A stretch of 64,000 nt of DNA, from NCBI GenBank assembly GCA_032622095.1, contig CP136061.1, forward strand, positions 67,461,127 to 67,525,126, read 5' to 3'. The position numbers and the translations under genes are program-made. Origin of the DNA: Siphonodentalium dalli. Taxonomy: Eukaryota > Mollusca > Scaphopoda > Gadilida > Siphonodentaliidae. This document shows, in pieces, positions 1 through 12,860 of this stretch. A model generated the notes under the pieces. The model made no database searches. It was not told where the DNA came from and saw nothing but the letters and a program-made list of their open reading frames with translations. Each line of letters opens with the position of its first letter. Within the stretch, counting starts at the first letter, position 1.

Positions 1-460
1 AGTCTTACTGGAAGTTGTTTTCTGAATGCCGATGAATTGTGGCCAACTTTATATAACAGCGTTTCTTGCTAGTTTGCAAAATGAATTGGGGGGGGGCGAT
101 TCTTATAGTAGCTAGGACAAAATTGTTTATAGCCGTCAAATAGGTAATAATTTCCGCAAAACTCCAAACTTGCAGATATTCAATATTTAAAGTTAACATG
201 AAAATGCATCATTATAGCACAAAAGTGCACCCTATGTTTTTGATCGGTGATGCAATTATTTAACAACAGTTGACAAAAAATTAAATAATTTGGATACAAC
301 CAACCGAGGTACAGACATCTTTTTACGCCAATCATCGCGGTCTGAAATTAAAAAAATCCATCGAGTCCATGGCAAAGATAATGGTTCAGCATATATTTTA
401 AGTTCAGTACACGGTACACCCTAAAATTTGGTCAAAATTGTTGTAAATTATGCAATTCTA
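1..460. other. no recognisable feature
   Basis: AT-rich sequence. I see no gene, terminal repeat or tandem structure apart from a short G-run near position 90. Confidence 0.4.
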
Positions 461-720
461 ACTAGTACATGAGCACCGGTGTTCTTGTATGAACTATTTG
501 TAGAGTGCATGCCGCAGACGAATTTTCCATGCAAACGGACGTACATATTAGTACATGTGCATGTGCACCGGTGACTTCCTGCATGTGGTATTTGTAGAAT
601 GCATACAGCACACACATTCTCAATGCGAATGGACCTTCTATATATTAGTACATGTGCACCCATGACTTCCTGCATGGACCATCTACATATTAGTACATGT
701 GCACCGGTGTTCTTGTACGC
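461..720. repeat. degenerate tandem repeat, about four units
   Basis: Four blocks each open with TAGTACATGTGCACC or a close variant (near 462, 548, 645 and 690). They continue with shared words such as GGTGTTCTTGTA, ACTTCCTGCATG and TTTGTAGA. Unit length is irregular (about 86, 97, 45 and 30 bp), so this is a decayed array. Its open frames follow from the repeat and are not a gene. Confidence 0.6.
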
Positions 721-1365
721 ACTTTGGCGAGTTAAATGAACTCCTATAAATACCAGCAATGATACCTAATTTCCACGACTATAATGAAACAGCAATGTCA
801 TCGCAATTCAACATTAACTCAAATATCCCTGTAATGCTTTATAAAGACACTGAGCTGATGTCAAACAGCTAATGGATCGAGAATATCTCCTCAAATGAAT
901 TAAGTTTATTTTTATTGCGTATGAATGCCAACTTGAATTTTAGAGAGGTAAAAGATATGCCATACACGGATTTCAGTTGACCAATTGCAGGTGTATGACC
1001 TTCCCATAGTGCGCAAACTAGTTTTCGGATGAAGTCAGTTGGTCTGGTTGAGTAGGTCCATGTACCTCACATCGAAGGGTTCAACGTTTTTGCTTGGTAG
1101 GAAGACTGAATAATACTTTGTACCGGACCTTAATGGTATTTCACATAGTATGGCTAATTAGAGCAGAATAAACAAAGCATTTAGAAAATGAGAAAGCAAG
1201 GCACTTTTAGAGAGATGAGGTTTATTGTTAGTAGCATAAAGGAAGCTGTCGAAAGTTACCGAAGAAATGGGGTCGTCAATTTCCCTATTTTTGAGCAAGG
1301 ACTTGTTACGAAAGTGTACTTAAACGCGATTAAATAACAAATGCTCATATGTTCCGAAAGTCATC
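721..1365. other. no recognisable feature
   Basis: No coding signal, terminal inverted repeat or tandem repeat seen. Confidence 0.35.
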
Positions 1366-1367
1366 CC

Positions 1368-1762
1368 AAAGCCACCCATACATTTTTTATTACATCAGAT
1401 TGTTTGTGCCCAATTTTACAACTTTATTCATCAAACGAATTCCAAAAACAAGACGTGCCTGACACTGGCAATAAATGTTGACCGGCGTGCCGATTGTCAA
1501 TCTGATTGACAATTATCTAGAGTAAAGTTAATCAATGTTGACTTGAAAAAATAAATATGCATTCTCTGCAACAAGAAGTTTACCTGATTTTAAAATTCTG
1601 CAAAAATAGCGCGAGTTGGACCCGTATTTTTGTTTTACTTTTGGTTTCAAAATATACTGCCAGTCGCAGACACGTCTTTTCTGGAATTCGTTAGACGAAT
1701 AAAGTTGAAAAATTGGACACAAAGACATCTGATGAAATAAAAAAAGGTATGGGTGGTCGTGG
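1368..1762. repeat. inverted repeat with ~105-bp arms (hairpin element)
   Basis: The stretch 1,368-1,470 is the imperfect reverse complement of 1,657-1,762, sharing blocks such as GAATTC flanked by AAACG/CGTT and ACAAAGACATCTGATG. The ~187-bp loop holds no gene. This is the layout of a small foldback or MITE-type element. I could not identify a target duplication. Confidence 0.6.
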
Positions 1763-2135
1763 GAGAGTTGTCCCGGAAGAAATTGGATACAAGCCGAAAA
1801 ACACAAGGAACAGATCCAAAATATGCTGATGGGGAAAATTCAGGATCCACGATAGCGTCTAACGTGGCTGTTGGTAACGGAAAATGCTGAATTTCTGAAT
1901 TAGATGCTACAATTAAAGGCCACTTTGTAATGAATTGAAATATACACAAACATTGCTTTGTCGTAAACCATATCTGCAAAATGTCTGTCCCAAAATGGCC
2001 ACGAAAATTGCCAAAATAACAGCTAGTCTTAAGAGTGAACAAATGCTCGATTTAAGAGAGGAAGAATTATTGCAGAGTAAAAGATAAACTTCCGATAAGA
2101 GCTGTACAAATTCTCTCTCTAATGTATCTCTCGTG

Positions 2136-2704
2136 GTTATAATACACCAAATACAAATTTATTTATTTTGACGTGGGTATATAAATGGACGCAATTTGAT
2201 ATAGTTTGTGCGACTTTCTTATATCTCCAGTTTTCAATATAGGTTATAATACACCAAATACAAATTAGAAGAGTGATTTCCCCTGGGACCCCCCCCCCCC
2301 CCCAGTTAGGATCAGCATAACAAAAATCCTGGCAGCTAAATGGTCAATGATACATGGATGAAAATTGCACGAAAAAATGCGCAAACGTGTTTCCCGACGA
2401 GAAACATCAAATATAGCCACATGGTGAACAGTTACGGCTGTCAAATTGGCGAATAATTTATGGGAGGGTTTGGTGTTTTTTTCGATGTCATTTTTTTCTA
2501 AATTTTAAGGGTAATGTGACGTTTGTCAAACTGCAGCGAGATCGAGATCGTTGACAAGTACTTTTGAGCACATTTTCTTGTGTCTAAAAGGGCGTTCTTC
2601 AATTTGTGATACTCGTGCAGGGTCAAAGCTTTCCTGCGAATACAGGGCAGCGGGATTTGTTAACACTGAGGCATATGCAAATCATTTGGTGTATTGTAAC
2701 CTAT
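2136..2704. mobile_element. terminal-inverted-repeat element (MITE-like), insertion in the left arm
   Basis: AGGTTATAATACACCAAAT at 2,241 is mirrored by ATTTGGTGTATTGTAACCT ending near 2,702. A second copy of the terminal motif starts at 2,137, suggesting a partial tandem or nested copy. The opposite arm of the surrounding inverted repeat (near 8,440) lacks the whole block, which is an empty site and supports insertion. There is a run of 15 C near 2,290 and no coding capacity. Confidence 0.6.
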
Positions 2705-2705
2705 C

Positions 2706-3460
2706 GTAGAGCAAGCGAAAGCACGGTCTCGTGGAACTGTTAAATCTGGACTTTTGGGCTCCCAGAAACTGAAAGATACGCAATTTTATCTTCACTGTTT
2801 ATCTTGAATAGTGTGATATATGTCTAATTAAACAGTTAAATGGGTTTTAGTAGATATGTATTGATTCTAGGAGCAGAATATGTGTACTCACGCGAAGTCT
2901 CACGAATGTGTCCGAACATTTATTTTGATATCTACAACATCAAACCTTTCAAAATTCACTGCTATAGAAAAGTATGAGATATATTTATAGAGTACTGGGT
3001 ACAATGTGTAGATCCTATTGTCAGTCTATAATAGTCATAGTTGCCTCGATCCGTATAAATGACTAAACATGAATAGTTCGCTCGTATCACACGAATGCCT
3101 AGTGGTATACTATGTACTCAATTTATTAAAACACAAAGGAGTACTATAGACCATCTTCAATAAATTCTAAACTTGAAGAAATTGCCTATATGGCAGAGAC
3201 TATTTAAACCTGGAAATTATATTTGGTTGCATTCCCCAGGGCCACATATACGCGAAAGCACCATTAAGGCCCGTTTTCTGCAACCGCATCACCGCGTTTA
3301 CCCTTCTCCTTAATGTAACACATCTGCTGTACACAAAATCACAAATAGGAACATTGCGTGAAAGCTCAACGTTGGGATAACATCTTTAAACGACGATCAC
3401 CTGATATTTAGTACGAGTACGTGGGTGGTAATTGTAAGATATTATCAAACAAAATAAAAG
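2706..3460. other. gene-free part of the inverted-repeat arm
   Basis: The only structure is homology to the reverse complement of 7,330-8,450. No open frame or RNA-like fold stands out. Confidence 0.4.
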
Positions 3461-3895
3461 GCCGTCCGGCCACAGTGTCCCCCGAAAAAGTGGCTTCATT
3501 AGGGGCATCAGCTTTTCTGAACAAAAAATAACAAGGACCCTAAATCCGAAGCAACCAGACAAAAATGGGTGGATCGTACCCATATTCGAACTTGATCTGT
3601 ATTTCGAGCTGATAAACTTATATACCAAATTTGATTCAGATATGATCACACAAACTAAAGTTATCATCCGGAAACCAGAAAATTACAAGATTCTAAGTAA
3701 AAAAAAGGGCCATAACTCTCAAAAATGGGCGGAGCAAACCCATATTCGAACTTGACCTGTATTTTGGTCTGATAAACTCACCTATGAAATTTGCTTTTGG
3801 TCTAATAACCGAAACTAAAGTTATCACCCGAAACCATTTCCGGACGGACGGTGGCTATTTTAATAGTCCCCCGATATTTTTGTTCGGGGGACAAA
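3461..3895. mobile_element. MITE-like element with GTCCCCCGA / TCGGGGGAC ends
   Basis: It begins with CGGCCACAGTGTCCCCCGAA and ends with TTGTTCGGGGGACA. Two internal half-repeats share the phrases 'gaacttgacctgtatttt' and 'actaaagttatca'. The same layout recurs at 12,861-13,335. The opposite inverted-repeat arm (near 7,330) lacks it. I associate this repeat type with molluscan genomes, from memory only. Confidence 0.55.
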
Positions 3896-4149
3896 TATAC
3901 TGAGAACTAATAGTGTGCATTGCGTGGTAGCATATCACAGATGGTAAAGTAGCGACTGAAGTTATTGAGCAAAATCGTCTACTAAGAGACCGGTTTGTCA
4001 GCGGCATGAACATTAGTCTTGAATAAACTGTACGAAAAACAGTTTCTTTGACCTGGTGAGCTGCTGTGCTAATCTATTGAACAAAGGAGTGCTTCTTTAA
4101 AGTGTAATAAGCATTGCGACATATGTGTATGGTTTATTATCACGGAGAG

Positions 4150-5845
4150 TGTTGAATCTCTAATTATCCTTACCCCATGGGGGTTCCAAAACACTGAGGT
4201 ATCCAGGGCGGAGCAGGTGGAAAATATCTCTTTTTGACCTTTTTGGTGTTTTTGACCTGCAAATTTCAGTATAATCAGGAAAACCAATAAATAATATAAT
4301 ACAAATGTTAAATAAAATATACTTGAATATCATATACTTATTCTATCTGGGTTGCTTAACATTTATGATGTGCAAAAAGTTATATTATCCAACAATTTGT
4401 GAAAAATTCATGAAAATGCCCAAAAAAATGCATAAATTGCAGTGCTTTTTCAAAATTGTTTTCCAGAAGATTCCCTATAAAATTTTAATTATTTGGTACA
4501 AAGCTCTGTGGTGCATCAAAAATTTCAGCATTATATACCTGATTTATTATTATCAACTACACAAGCAATTATTTCCAACAAGCCGAGATATTTCCAAAAA
4601 CTTAACCCACCGCCCTAAAACTGATTTTCTATCCGAAAATACCTGTCAAGTCGTTCCGTTTTGTTAACCAATTCAGAGTCTTATCATATATCATGGAATT
4701 AGCATGTATCTAAGGAGGTTTATGTTATGGTAGAGTCTATTTTTGTTTAAATTTTGATTTTTTTGGGGATAAATTAGCTAAAAAAAATAAATATTTTTAA
4801 GTGAAAAATTTCTGAAAAATTCCCATGACTGTCAGTTTTACGGATACAGCTGCACAACATGCACCACAATGAGCATAAATACTTCCCCAATATCAGACAT
4901 GAAATGCTATAATCATGTACCAGACCAGAATTAACAAATAAAGTAAAACTTAACCCTACCCCAAGATAGTGTTCTCTATGCTTTCAATGTTATGCTATAC
5001 TAAACTCGAAAGGTCGTTCATACTAGGTATAATTCATATCATAAATTGCAATAGATCTGCCCACGGATTATGTAATCTCATCTTCACTGTCACTGTCAAT
5101 TTAATCAAATGTGATGGTAACAGCCAATAGAAATTATGTGCAACATCTTACAACTCAGGCTGCCTATCAGCCGTCCATCCATGAAGTGCTACACCGGGAG
5201 TGGTTGATTAGGCAACGGTTGCAAGTCTCCGCTGTTTTGCGATCATGTTAGCTCCTTTTGAGTGTAGAATTAAAGATTCCTCACATGGTGGAAGTGCAGA
5301 AAGATAAAGTACCTTCTACGGATTCTCGAACTTCTGCTGGAACATTATCCGCCTAGCTTGATTCACTTTTCTCGAACGTTGATCATAAGTCACATGCTAG
5401 CTCCTCGGGTGTAGTAAGCGTGTCAGTTCCCAAAACCCAATTCGTTCCTAATTAAGCCATGAGTTCCATATATTTTGATATATTAATAAATCAGATATAT
5501 AATGCTGAAAATTTTGATGCACCAAAAAATGAAAATTTTATAGGAAATCTTCTGGAAAACTTTTTTGAAAAACCACTGCAATTTATGCATTATTTTGGCA
5601 TTTTCGTGAATTTTTCACAAAAATTGTTGGATAATATAACTTTTTGCACATCATAAATAAGTATCTGATATTCAAGTATATATTTATTCAACATTTGTCT
5701 TATTTTATTGGTTTTCCTGATTATACTGAAATTTGCAGGTCAAAAACACAAAAAAGGTCAAAAAAGTATATTTTCCACCTGCTCCGTACTGGATACCTCA
5801 CTGTTTTGGAACCCCCCATGGGGCAAGGATAATTGGAGATGGCAT
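4150..5845. mobile_element. foldback element with ~390-bp inverted arms
   Basis: The stretch 4,155-4,560 is the imperfect reverse complement of 5,465-5,845, including CCCCATGG, the words around CTGCAAATTTCAGTATAATC, and a long AT-rich block. The ~900-bp centre (4,561-5,464) has no recognisable gene. A 120-codon frame in the left arm is AT-rich, unlike any family I know, and decays in the opposite arm, so I do not call it a gene. Confidence 0.65.
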
Positions 5846-6109
5846 CAAAATTTCTACCCTTTCGTGTGACACTACCCTCATCTGGAGACCGGTCTATATA
5901 TATGCACTTCGGTTTCTGCGTTACATTCAATAATTAATTATCATGCCGAAACTACGATGCACTGCGTGGCGAAACATTACTTCGTGTGTTGCATGTCCGA
6001 AACTATTATTTTGGCCCGACCGTTGAATGTCTGATAAGACGTAAATCATTGGGGTTTCACTTGCTTTACAGCGACCGATAAATCCTTCAGCATGATCTGT
6101 TGTAATGAT

Positions 6110-7080
6110 TTGTGTACCTTTAAAGATATTTAACAACATACTTTTATATTAACAATACGTATTTTCACTCCCAGGTGGTTATCCAGTATGGCTTGGAGTT
6201 GCGGCCATTTTGAGGTCGCGATTGCATTATTTTATGTCCGTGTCACTCTAATCTGTCCCGTACTCTTTAAATTTCACACAAACTGGTATAGCTGCATAAT
6301 TCCGATGCCAAAATATATCGTATAATGAATAATTTTTACAACTGACGTAATATAGACAACCGTGTTGGACGCCATCTTGGGTACAAAGTTTCCCCAGACA
6401 AAGCGGATTTTGTACATGCTGTTCCAGCGGTTTTTTCGCGTTGAATGACACCAAAATAAGCTTTTATCCAATTTATTACGGGTTGGTCCCCAAATTCAGA
6501 TTCCAACAACCACACTATTAATTACAGTTCGCGACAAATTATTGCTAAAAAATATTGATTTCGTAACTAGGTCAAAAACCTCTTGAGTGGTCAGTGAGAT
6601 TAACGATCCGATTTTTTCGGTAGTTTCAGATATGATATCTCGATTTCGCCTAGTTCAATTTCGCCGAGTTATACGTCAAATGAAAGACACATCTGATGAC
6701 TTTGGCTGCAATTATCTTGATAGTGTGTGGTTTTAGCCAAAATCGGTCAATTTAATCTTTTCACTGGTATAGTCTATATTGTTATTTTTAGTAACTTTGC
6801 CCAGGGGCCCGTGTATTGCATCAGTTCTTGAAATAAGTCAAAACAATTTTAACACGGGAAATAGAGTTATGCCACTTTGTGTGAAATTAGAGTACGGGAG
6901 CGAATAAAGTTACGCGGAAATAATATAATACACACTCCGTCAGGATATGGCTGTCAAAATGGCCGCAACTCCAAGCCATGCAACTACGAAAGCAACATAC
7001 TAGATAACCACGTGGGAGTGAAAATACTTATTGGTAATATACAAGTCTGTTTTAAATATATTTAAGGTACACATGAGTAA
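6110..7080. mobile_element. foldback with ~190-bp arms at the centre of the large inverted repeat
   Basis: 6,110-6,300 matches the reverse complement of 6,855-7,075. Shared blocks include TTTTCACTCCCA, TGGCTTGGAGTTGCGGCCAT and TTGTGTGAAATT. The loop contains a copy (minus strand, about 6,270-6,480) of a dispersed repeat with the phrase 'caagatggcgtccaa', also seen at 27,230-27,430. No gene seen. Confidence 0.55.
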
Positions 7081-7129
7081 AACAGATCAAGATTAAGGAT
7101 TTATTAGTTTCTGCTTAGAAAACTAAGAA

Positions 7130-8720
7130 AACGCTCGTCTCTCCAATATATTAGCATCCCCCAGGTCACCAGATCTAACCAAATATACTGTATATCGTGC
7201 TTTGTATGCAAGACTAATGTTTATGTTGCAACCAAACCGGTTTCTTATTGGACAACATTGTGTCTGTTAAATTACTTCAGTAGGCACTTTACAACTGGGA
7301 GTGAATATGCCATCACCCAATTTACAACATTAGTTTACAGCATTTCATTGTTTGATACTATCATGCCAACACCACCCACGCGCTTGTGCTAACTATCAGG
7401 TGATCATAATTTAAAGCTGTTATTTCAACGTTATCCATTCACTCAATGTTGCTATTTATATTGTTTTGTATGCAGCCTAGTCATTAGGTAAGGTAATGGG
7501 TAAACGCGGCTGCAGAAAAAGGTAGAAACTTTCGCGGTATGTGACCTTTGTGAATATAACCAAATATATAAAGTCCCTGCCATAATATGTAGGCAATTTT
7601 GGTCAAGCTTAGAATTTAATTATACGGTATTCCTTGCGCTTTGATAAAATGCGTTCTAGTATGCCACAATTAATTCTTGTGATACAAGCGAAATATTCGT
7701 GTTTAATCACTTGATCGGATGCAGCTATGACTGACGTTTTGAGACACGGGCACTACGATTTACCCAGTACTCTATATATTAAAGACATATTGTGGACTTG
7801 TTCGGGAGCGAGAAACTGACACCTTAGTACCCAGGCGCTATGCCAATTGAGGGAATGTAGCATTCTACTAACATCGCCCAAAATCTCGTAAAAATCGATC
7901 AAACACTCAATAGAAAACACCGTCTGAACTACGGTCAAATGTAAATATTTACATCTCGGTTCGGGATGCAACAATTTGCGATAAACTAACGCAAAATTTA
8001 ACGACTTTGCCATCGATACTCATTACATTTAAAAACAATTAAGACTGGCGGTGTGTGTTGCAAGTTTGTATTAATATTCATAAAAATAACTACTTTGAGC
8101 AAGATTATTCTCCATTTCTAGCTACTTGATCAACCGGAGTGTTTAACATCACATTAATATCTTTCATACTTTTCTATAACAGTGTAATTTGAAGGTTTTT
8201 ATGTTTTAGATATAATAATAAATGATAATCGGTCACACTCGTGCGTGAGACAGTATATGTTTCTGCTTCTAGGAATGGTCATAACATCAATACATCCATT
8301 TAAAATCCCATTTGACTGTTTAATTACACATATCCCACGATTCAAGATAATCAGCAGATAAAACTGCGTTGCGAGTCCGCTTCTTGACGCCAAGAAGTCC
8401 AGATTCAACAGTTGAATGAGACCCTGTTTTACTTGTTCTCTCGCGAGATACATTCGAGACAATTCGTCTGATAAAACAATTCTTTTACTCTTTTAATTCT
8501 TCCTCGCAAAATTGGAGCTAATATGTACTCTTCTAGACTAGTTATTCACTTTATAACTCATTTATTACTAATTTGGCATTAATTGGTATACCAGCCGCAA
8601 CAATTCAGCAAGCATAAATTTGTGTGATACCAACTGCCATTTTGGACGCCATGCTCAATTGGGAATTTTCTTCAAAGCACAGATTTTTTAGAGCAAACTG
8701 CTTCTTTACCAATTTAATCC
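7130..8720 (-). repeat. right arm of the large decayed inverted repeat
   Basis: It is the reverse complement of 1,790-4,085 once private insertions are removed. This arm's own insertion is a ~375-bp element at 7,782-8,155 that the left arm lacks. Its outer end (8,560-8,782, minus strand) runs directly into the 5' splice site of tubulin exon 2, so this arm is also the start of intron 2 of the left tubulin gene. Confidence 0.65.
7782..8155 (+). repeat. ~375-bp dispersed element
   Basis: It opens with TTAAAGACATATTGTGGACT. A diverged second copy lies at 21,850-22,215 in the same orientation, with phrases such as 'ggaatgtagcattctacta' and 'aactactttgagcaagatta'. The left arm of the enclosing inverted repeat has an uninterrupted site near 2,985, so this copy is an insertion. 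Non-coding; class unknown. Confidence 0.55.
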
Positions 8721-8768
8721 GGGTGTAACCGCGTAACGACCATACTAATTGAGATGGATATACGTTCA

Positions 8769-10020
<1,252 letters not shown>

Positions 10021-10024
10021 TGGT

Positions 10025-10503
10025 TACAGTAATACCCAAAGTAATTGACCACTTAACCACATCAGAATTATTGGTAATTTTTCAGGATTTGAAATCCTGA
10101 AAATTTACCAATAATTTTGCTGTGGTCAAGTGGTCAATTACTTTGGACATTACTGTATGAGGATTGAGTTATCATTACACCTCAACTCCTTATATTGGTT
10201 ACAGTAATGCCCAAAGTAATTGACCACTTAACCACAGCAGAATTATGTATTTTTTCAGCATTTACAATCCTCAAATTACCCATTATTCTGCTGTGGTTAA
10301 GTGGTCAATTGCTTTGAACATTACTGTATGATGATTGAGTTATCATTAAACCTCAAATCCTTATATTTGTTACAGTAATGCCCAAAGTAATTGACCCTTT
10401 AACCACAGCATAATTATGGGTAATTTTTCAGGATTTAGAATCATGAAAAAATACACACAATTTTGCTGTGGTTAAGTGATGAATTACTTTGGACATTACT
10501 GTA
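10025..10503. mobile_element. three tandem copies of a TA-flanked hairpin MITE
   Basis: Three near-palindromic units occupy 10,025-10,157, 10,200-10,328 and 10,371-10,503. Each begins TACAGTAATGCCCAAAGTAA and ends with its reverse complement, bounded by TA, as expected of Tc1/mariner-type MITEs. The ~43-bp spacers between units are also homologous ('gagttatcattaaacctca'), and related words flank the array on both sides. The repeating unit is therefore MITE plus spacer (period 171-175 bp), and the array arose by tandem duplication rather than three insertions. Confidence 0.85.
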
Positions 10504-10789
10504 TGTAGATGGAGTTAAACCTCACATCAGTGTGTTGGGGATTTGGACCTTGACTTGGGACCTTTGGTTTTTAACGCAACAAATGCGCGTACACCTTATA
10601 CACAAATTGTTTATGTAACCAGAGTTTTTCTTGGATAAGATGAGTTTGAAGCCTGCTTACATTTCAAAATGTTGTCAGTTTTGTATTGTCTGCAGCGGAT
10701 CTCGACGCGTTGAAGCAAAAGTTACAATAGATAAAATGTGTATGTGACGAGACTATAATACAAATGAAAAAATAAATTGAGGGAGTGGT

Positions 10790-11490
10790 GGGCGATACAG
10801 GGAACTAAGGGTTGAACCGATATAAATTTGTAGAGCAATAACGACCAATGTTGACATATTATGCATATCAACTCTACTGTTGCAACAAGGCTATAATATA
10901 AGGGTGTGTCAGAATCTTAGTCATCTCTATATAGTGCCAGAATAGTCATTTGTGGAGTTCTATAAGATGTTGGGTTGGTTATATGGACTCTGAGAAAAAA
11001 GGGGTTTGTACCGATGAAGTTGATGAACTGACATAAATTAGTGGATCGATGTTGCCATGTAATGCACCGTGACTGTACTAAAGCAGCAATTATATCAAAT
11101 GGGGGGGGGGGGGGGGTCTGAAATTATCTCTATAGTTGGCACCAGGATTATATAGAAAGGAATATCAATTGATATACTTATACGGTATACTATAGTAATA
11201 CCATAGACATATAAGTACAAGTATCACGAGATAAAATATTACGTAACATGACTATATACCGATGAAAGAAATAAATAAATTGGACCGGGATTAGAGGTTG
11301 GGTTGGTTATATGTGGATAATTGGATATGGAATTCATACCGATGAAACGATACAAATTAGTGGAGCGATAAAGACACTTAGTAGTCAGGCTACGCGGGGG
11401 AAAATAGGGGTTGATACGATAGACCGAAATAAATTTGTCGAGTGATAATGACCAATGTTGACGTATAAAGTAACGCGACTGTACTGTCAC
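10790..11490. repeat. degenerate tandem repeat, about four units
   Basis: Recurring phrases 'accgatgaa', 'ataaatttgtagag', 'gaccaatgttgac' and 'gcgactgtact' recur in order near 10,830, 11,020, 11,340 and 11,420. A run of about 17 G lies at 11,101. It is decayed and non-coding. Confidence 0.5.
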
Positions 11491-11499
11491 ACAATTATC

Positions 11500-12100
11500 G
11501 GGTAGAACCGGTCAAATATGACAGGGTACAACACGTAATTATTTCCTAGATCGAAGAAATGATTTTTTATTTCGATGATAAAATTTAACATGGGATTTGC
11601 CATTAAAATCGATTTATGTCTATAAAACTGTCATTTTTCAAAATTTTGAGCTGAAACTTGGTGTGTATTTGTATAATACTATTATATTCTTAAAATGACA
11701 GTTCAGCGCGTAATTATGTTTTAGATGGAAGAAATTTTATTTGTTTTCGATAATTTTTTTTACAGCGTGTACGGCCTACGGTCATTGAGTATGCTCAATT
11801 TTTGTAAACAAACTTTTGTCAATAGCCGTTTTGGTCAAACTAAACCTTCGACCTTGACAGCAGATCCGAATAGTAGCGTTTCGCCTCGGAGGCCAAACTT
11901 TCCCAAGAAACCCACCGGCGATCTCTCTTTCCCCAACGTTTCGCCTGAGAAAGATGTATTTAGATAGAATTATCAAAAGAATATGACCGATCAGGGTACA
12001 TTTTAAGAGAATAGAGTGGAGAAATCTTGGTGATAATTCCAGAAAATAAAGATGGAGGAGAATCACAGTTAAACTTCACACAATGCACTTCACTAAACCA
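11500..12100. other. no recognisable feature
   Basis: Overlapping frames on both strands near 11,725-12,066 share an AT-rich composition and match nothing I know. No repeat boundary seen. Confidence 0.35.
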
Positions 12101-12560
12101 GGGGTTCTCAATGGGTTACACATTATTTTCAGTCTATCAGATTATTTATATTTTCAACAACAAGTGACTAAGTTTACAATTTCAGCCTGTCCTGACTCTA
12201 TCGATACGATTTAACACATTTTCTAAAACGTATTATACACCGATGGCGTTAACTTTACAATTTAAGCATCTACGTGATTCTATCGGTACGATTGAGTAAG
12301 GTACAAACAATAATACATCAGGGGCTCCCAATGGGTTATATATTATTTTCAGTCTATCAAATTATTTATATTTTCAACAACATATTATTACACCGGTGAC
12401 TTTAAGTGTACAAGTTCAGCCTGTCCTGACTCTATCGATACGATTTATCATATTTTCATAAACATAGTATACACCGGTGGCGTTAACGTTACAATTTCGG
12501 CATCAACGTTACAATTTCGGCATCTACGTGATTCTATCGGTACGATTCAGTAAGGTACAC
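12101..12560 (+). repeat. tandem duplication of a ~220-bp unit
   Basis: Unit 1 starts at 12,101 (GGGGTTCTCAATGGG) and unit 2 at 12,321 (GGGGCTCCCAATGGG). Both continue through 'ttttcagtctatca', 'cctgtcctgactctatcgat' and 'gtgattctatcggtacgatt'. The second unit has an extra internal duplication of 'acgttacaatttcggcatc' near 12,485. Confidence 0.75.
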
Positions 12561-12599
12561 AAAATCTCCAAGAATACATTCGCCCTGTACACCACACAA

Positions 12600-12745
12600 T
12601 ATCAAAATCAGAGAAGCTAGATACACCACATGTGACGTAATAAATGCATCTGCGTAATAACTCATTTAAGAATTGTTTTATTGAAGGGTATAGCGTTATG
12701 GCCGTACGGTGCATACTAAATGTGCCCCAATGCCAAAGCGACATA
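12600..12745 (-). other. displaced piece of tubulin intron 1
   Basis: On the minus strand this matches 56,500-56,625 just upstream of right exon 2. Shared words include GCACATTTAGTNTGCACC, TACCCTTCAATAAAACA and GCAGATGCATTTATT. In the right gene the last word abuts the TTTTCCAG acceptor; here it lies 3.6 kb from left exon 2. This supports homology of the two gene regions beyond the exon itself. Confidence 0.6.
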
Positions 12746-12860
12746 CCGCTCAATAAAACACTGAAAAACCACATTACATTCTTATATTTATATAGTTTTC
12801 TCATTAAAAATTTTATTCTAAACGAACATGGCTCATTCGAACCCCAAAATATACAATCGA

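Larger units (their letters stand above)
1790..4085 (+). repeat. left arm of a large decayed inverted repeat
   Basis: Read along the plus strand, this arm matches the reverse complement of 7,130-8,720 in order, with many short gaps. Matched landmarks include 1,840-2,135 with 8,460-8,680, 2,706-3,050 with 8,160-8,450, and 3,290-3,460 with 7,330-7,500. Two insertions are private to this arm: a terminal-repeat element at 2,136-2,704 and a MITE at 3,461-3,895. The outer part (about 1,790-2,130) also matches the start of tubulin intron 2 at 57,000-57,250, so the repeat includes material related to that intron. Confidence 0.65.

Noticed and set aside
11101-11118. Long G- and C-runs (also near 2,290, 12,880, 29,322, 43,504 and 53,529) as regulatory G-quadruplexes
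   Set aside because: Most lie at or near transposon ends and look like homopolymer growth; single uninterrupted runs give no specific evidence of function.
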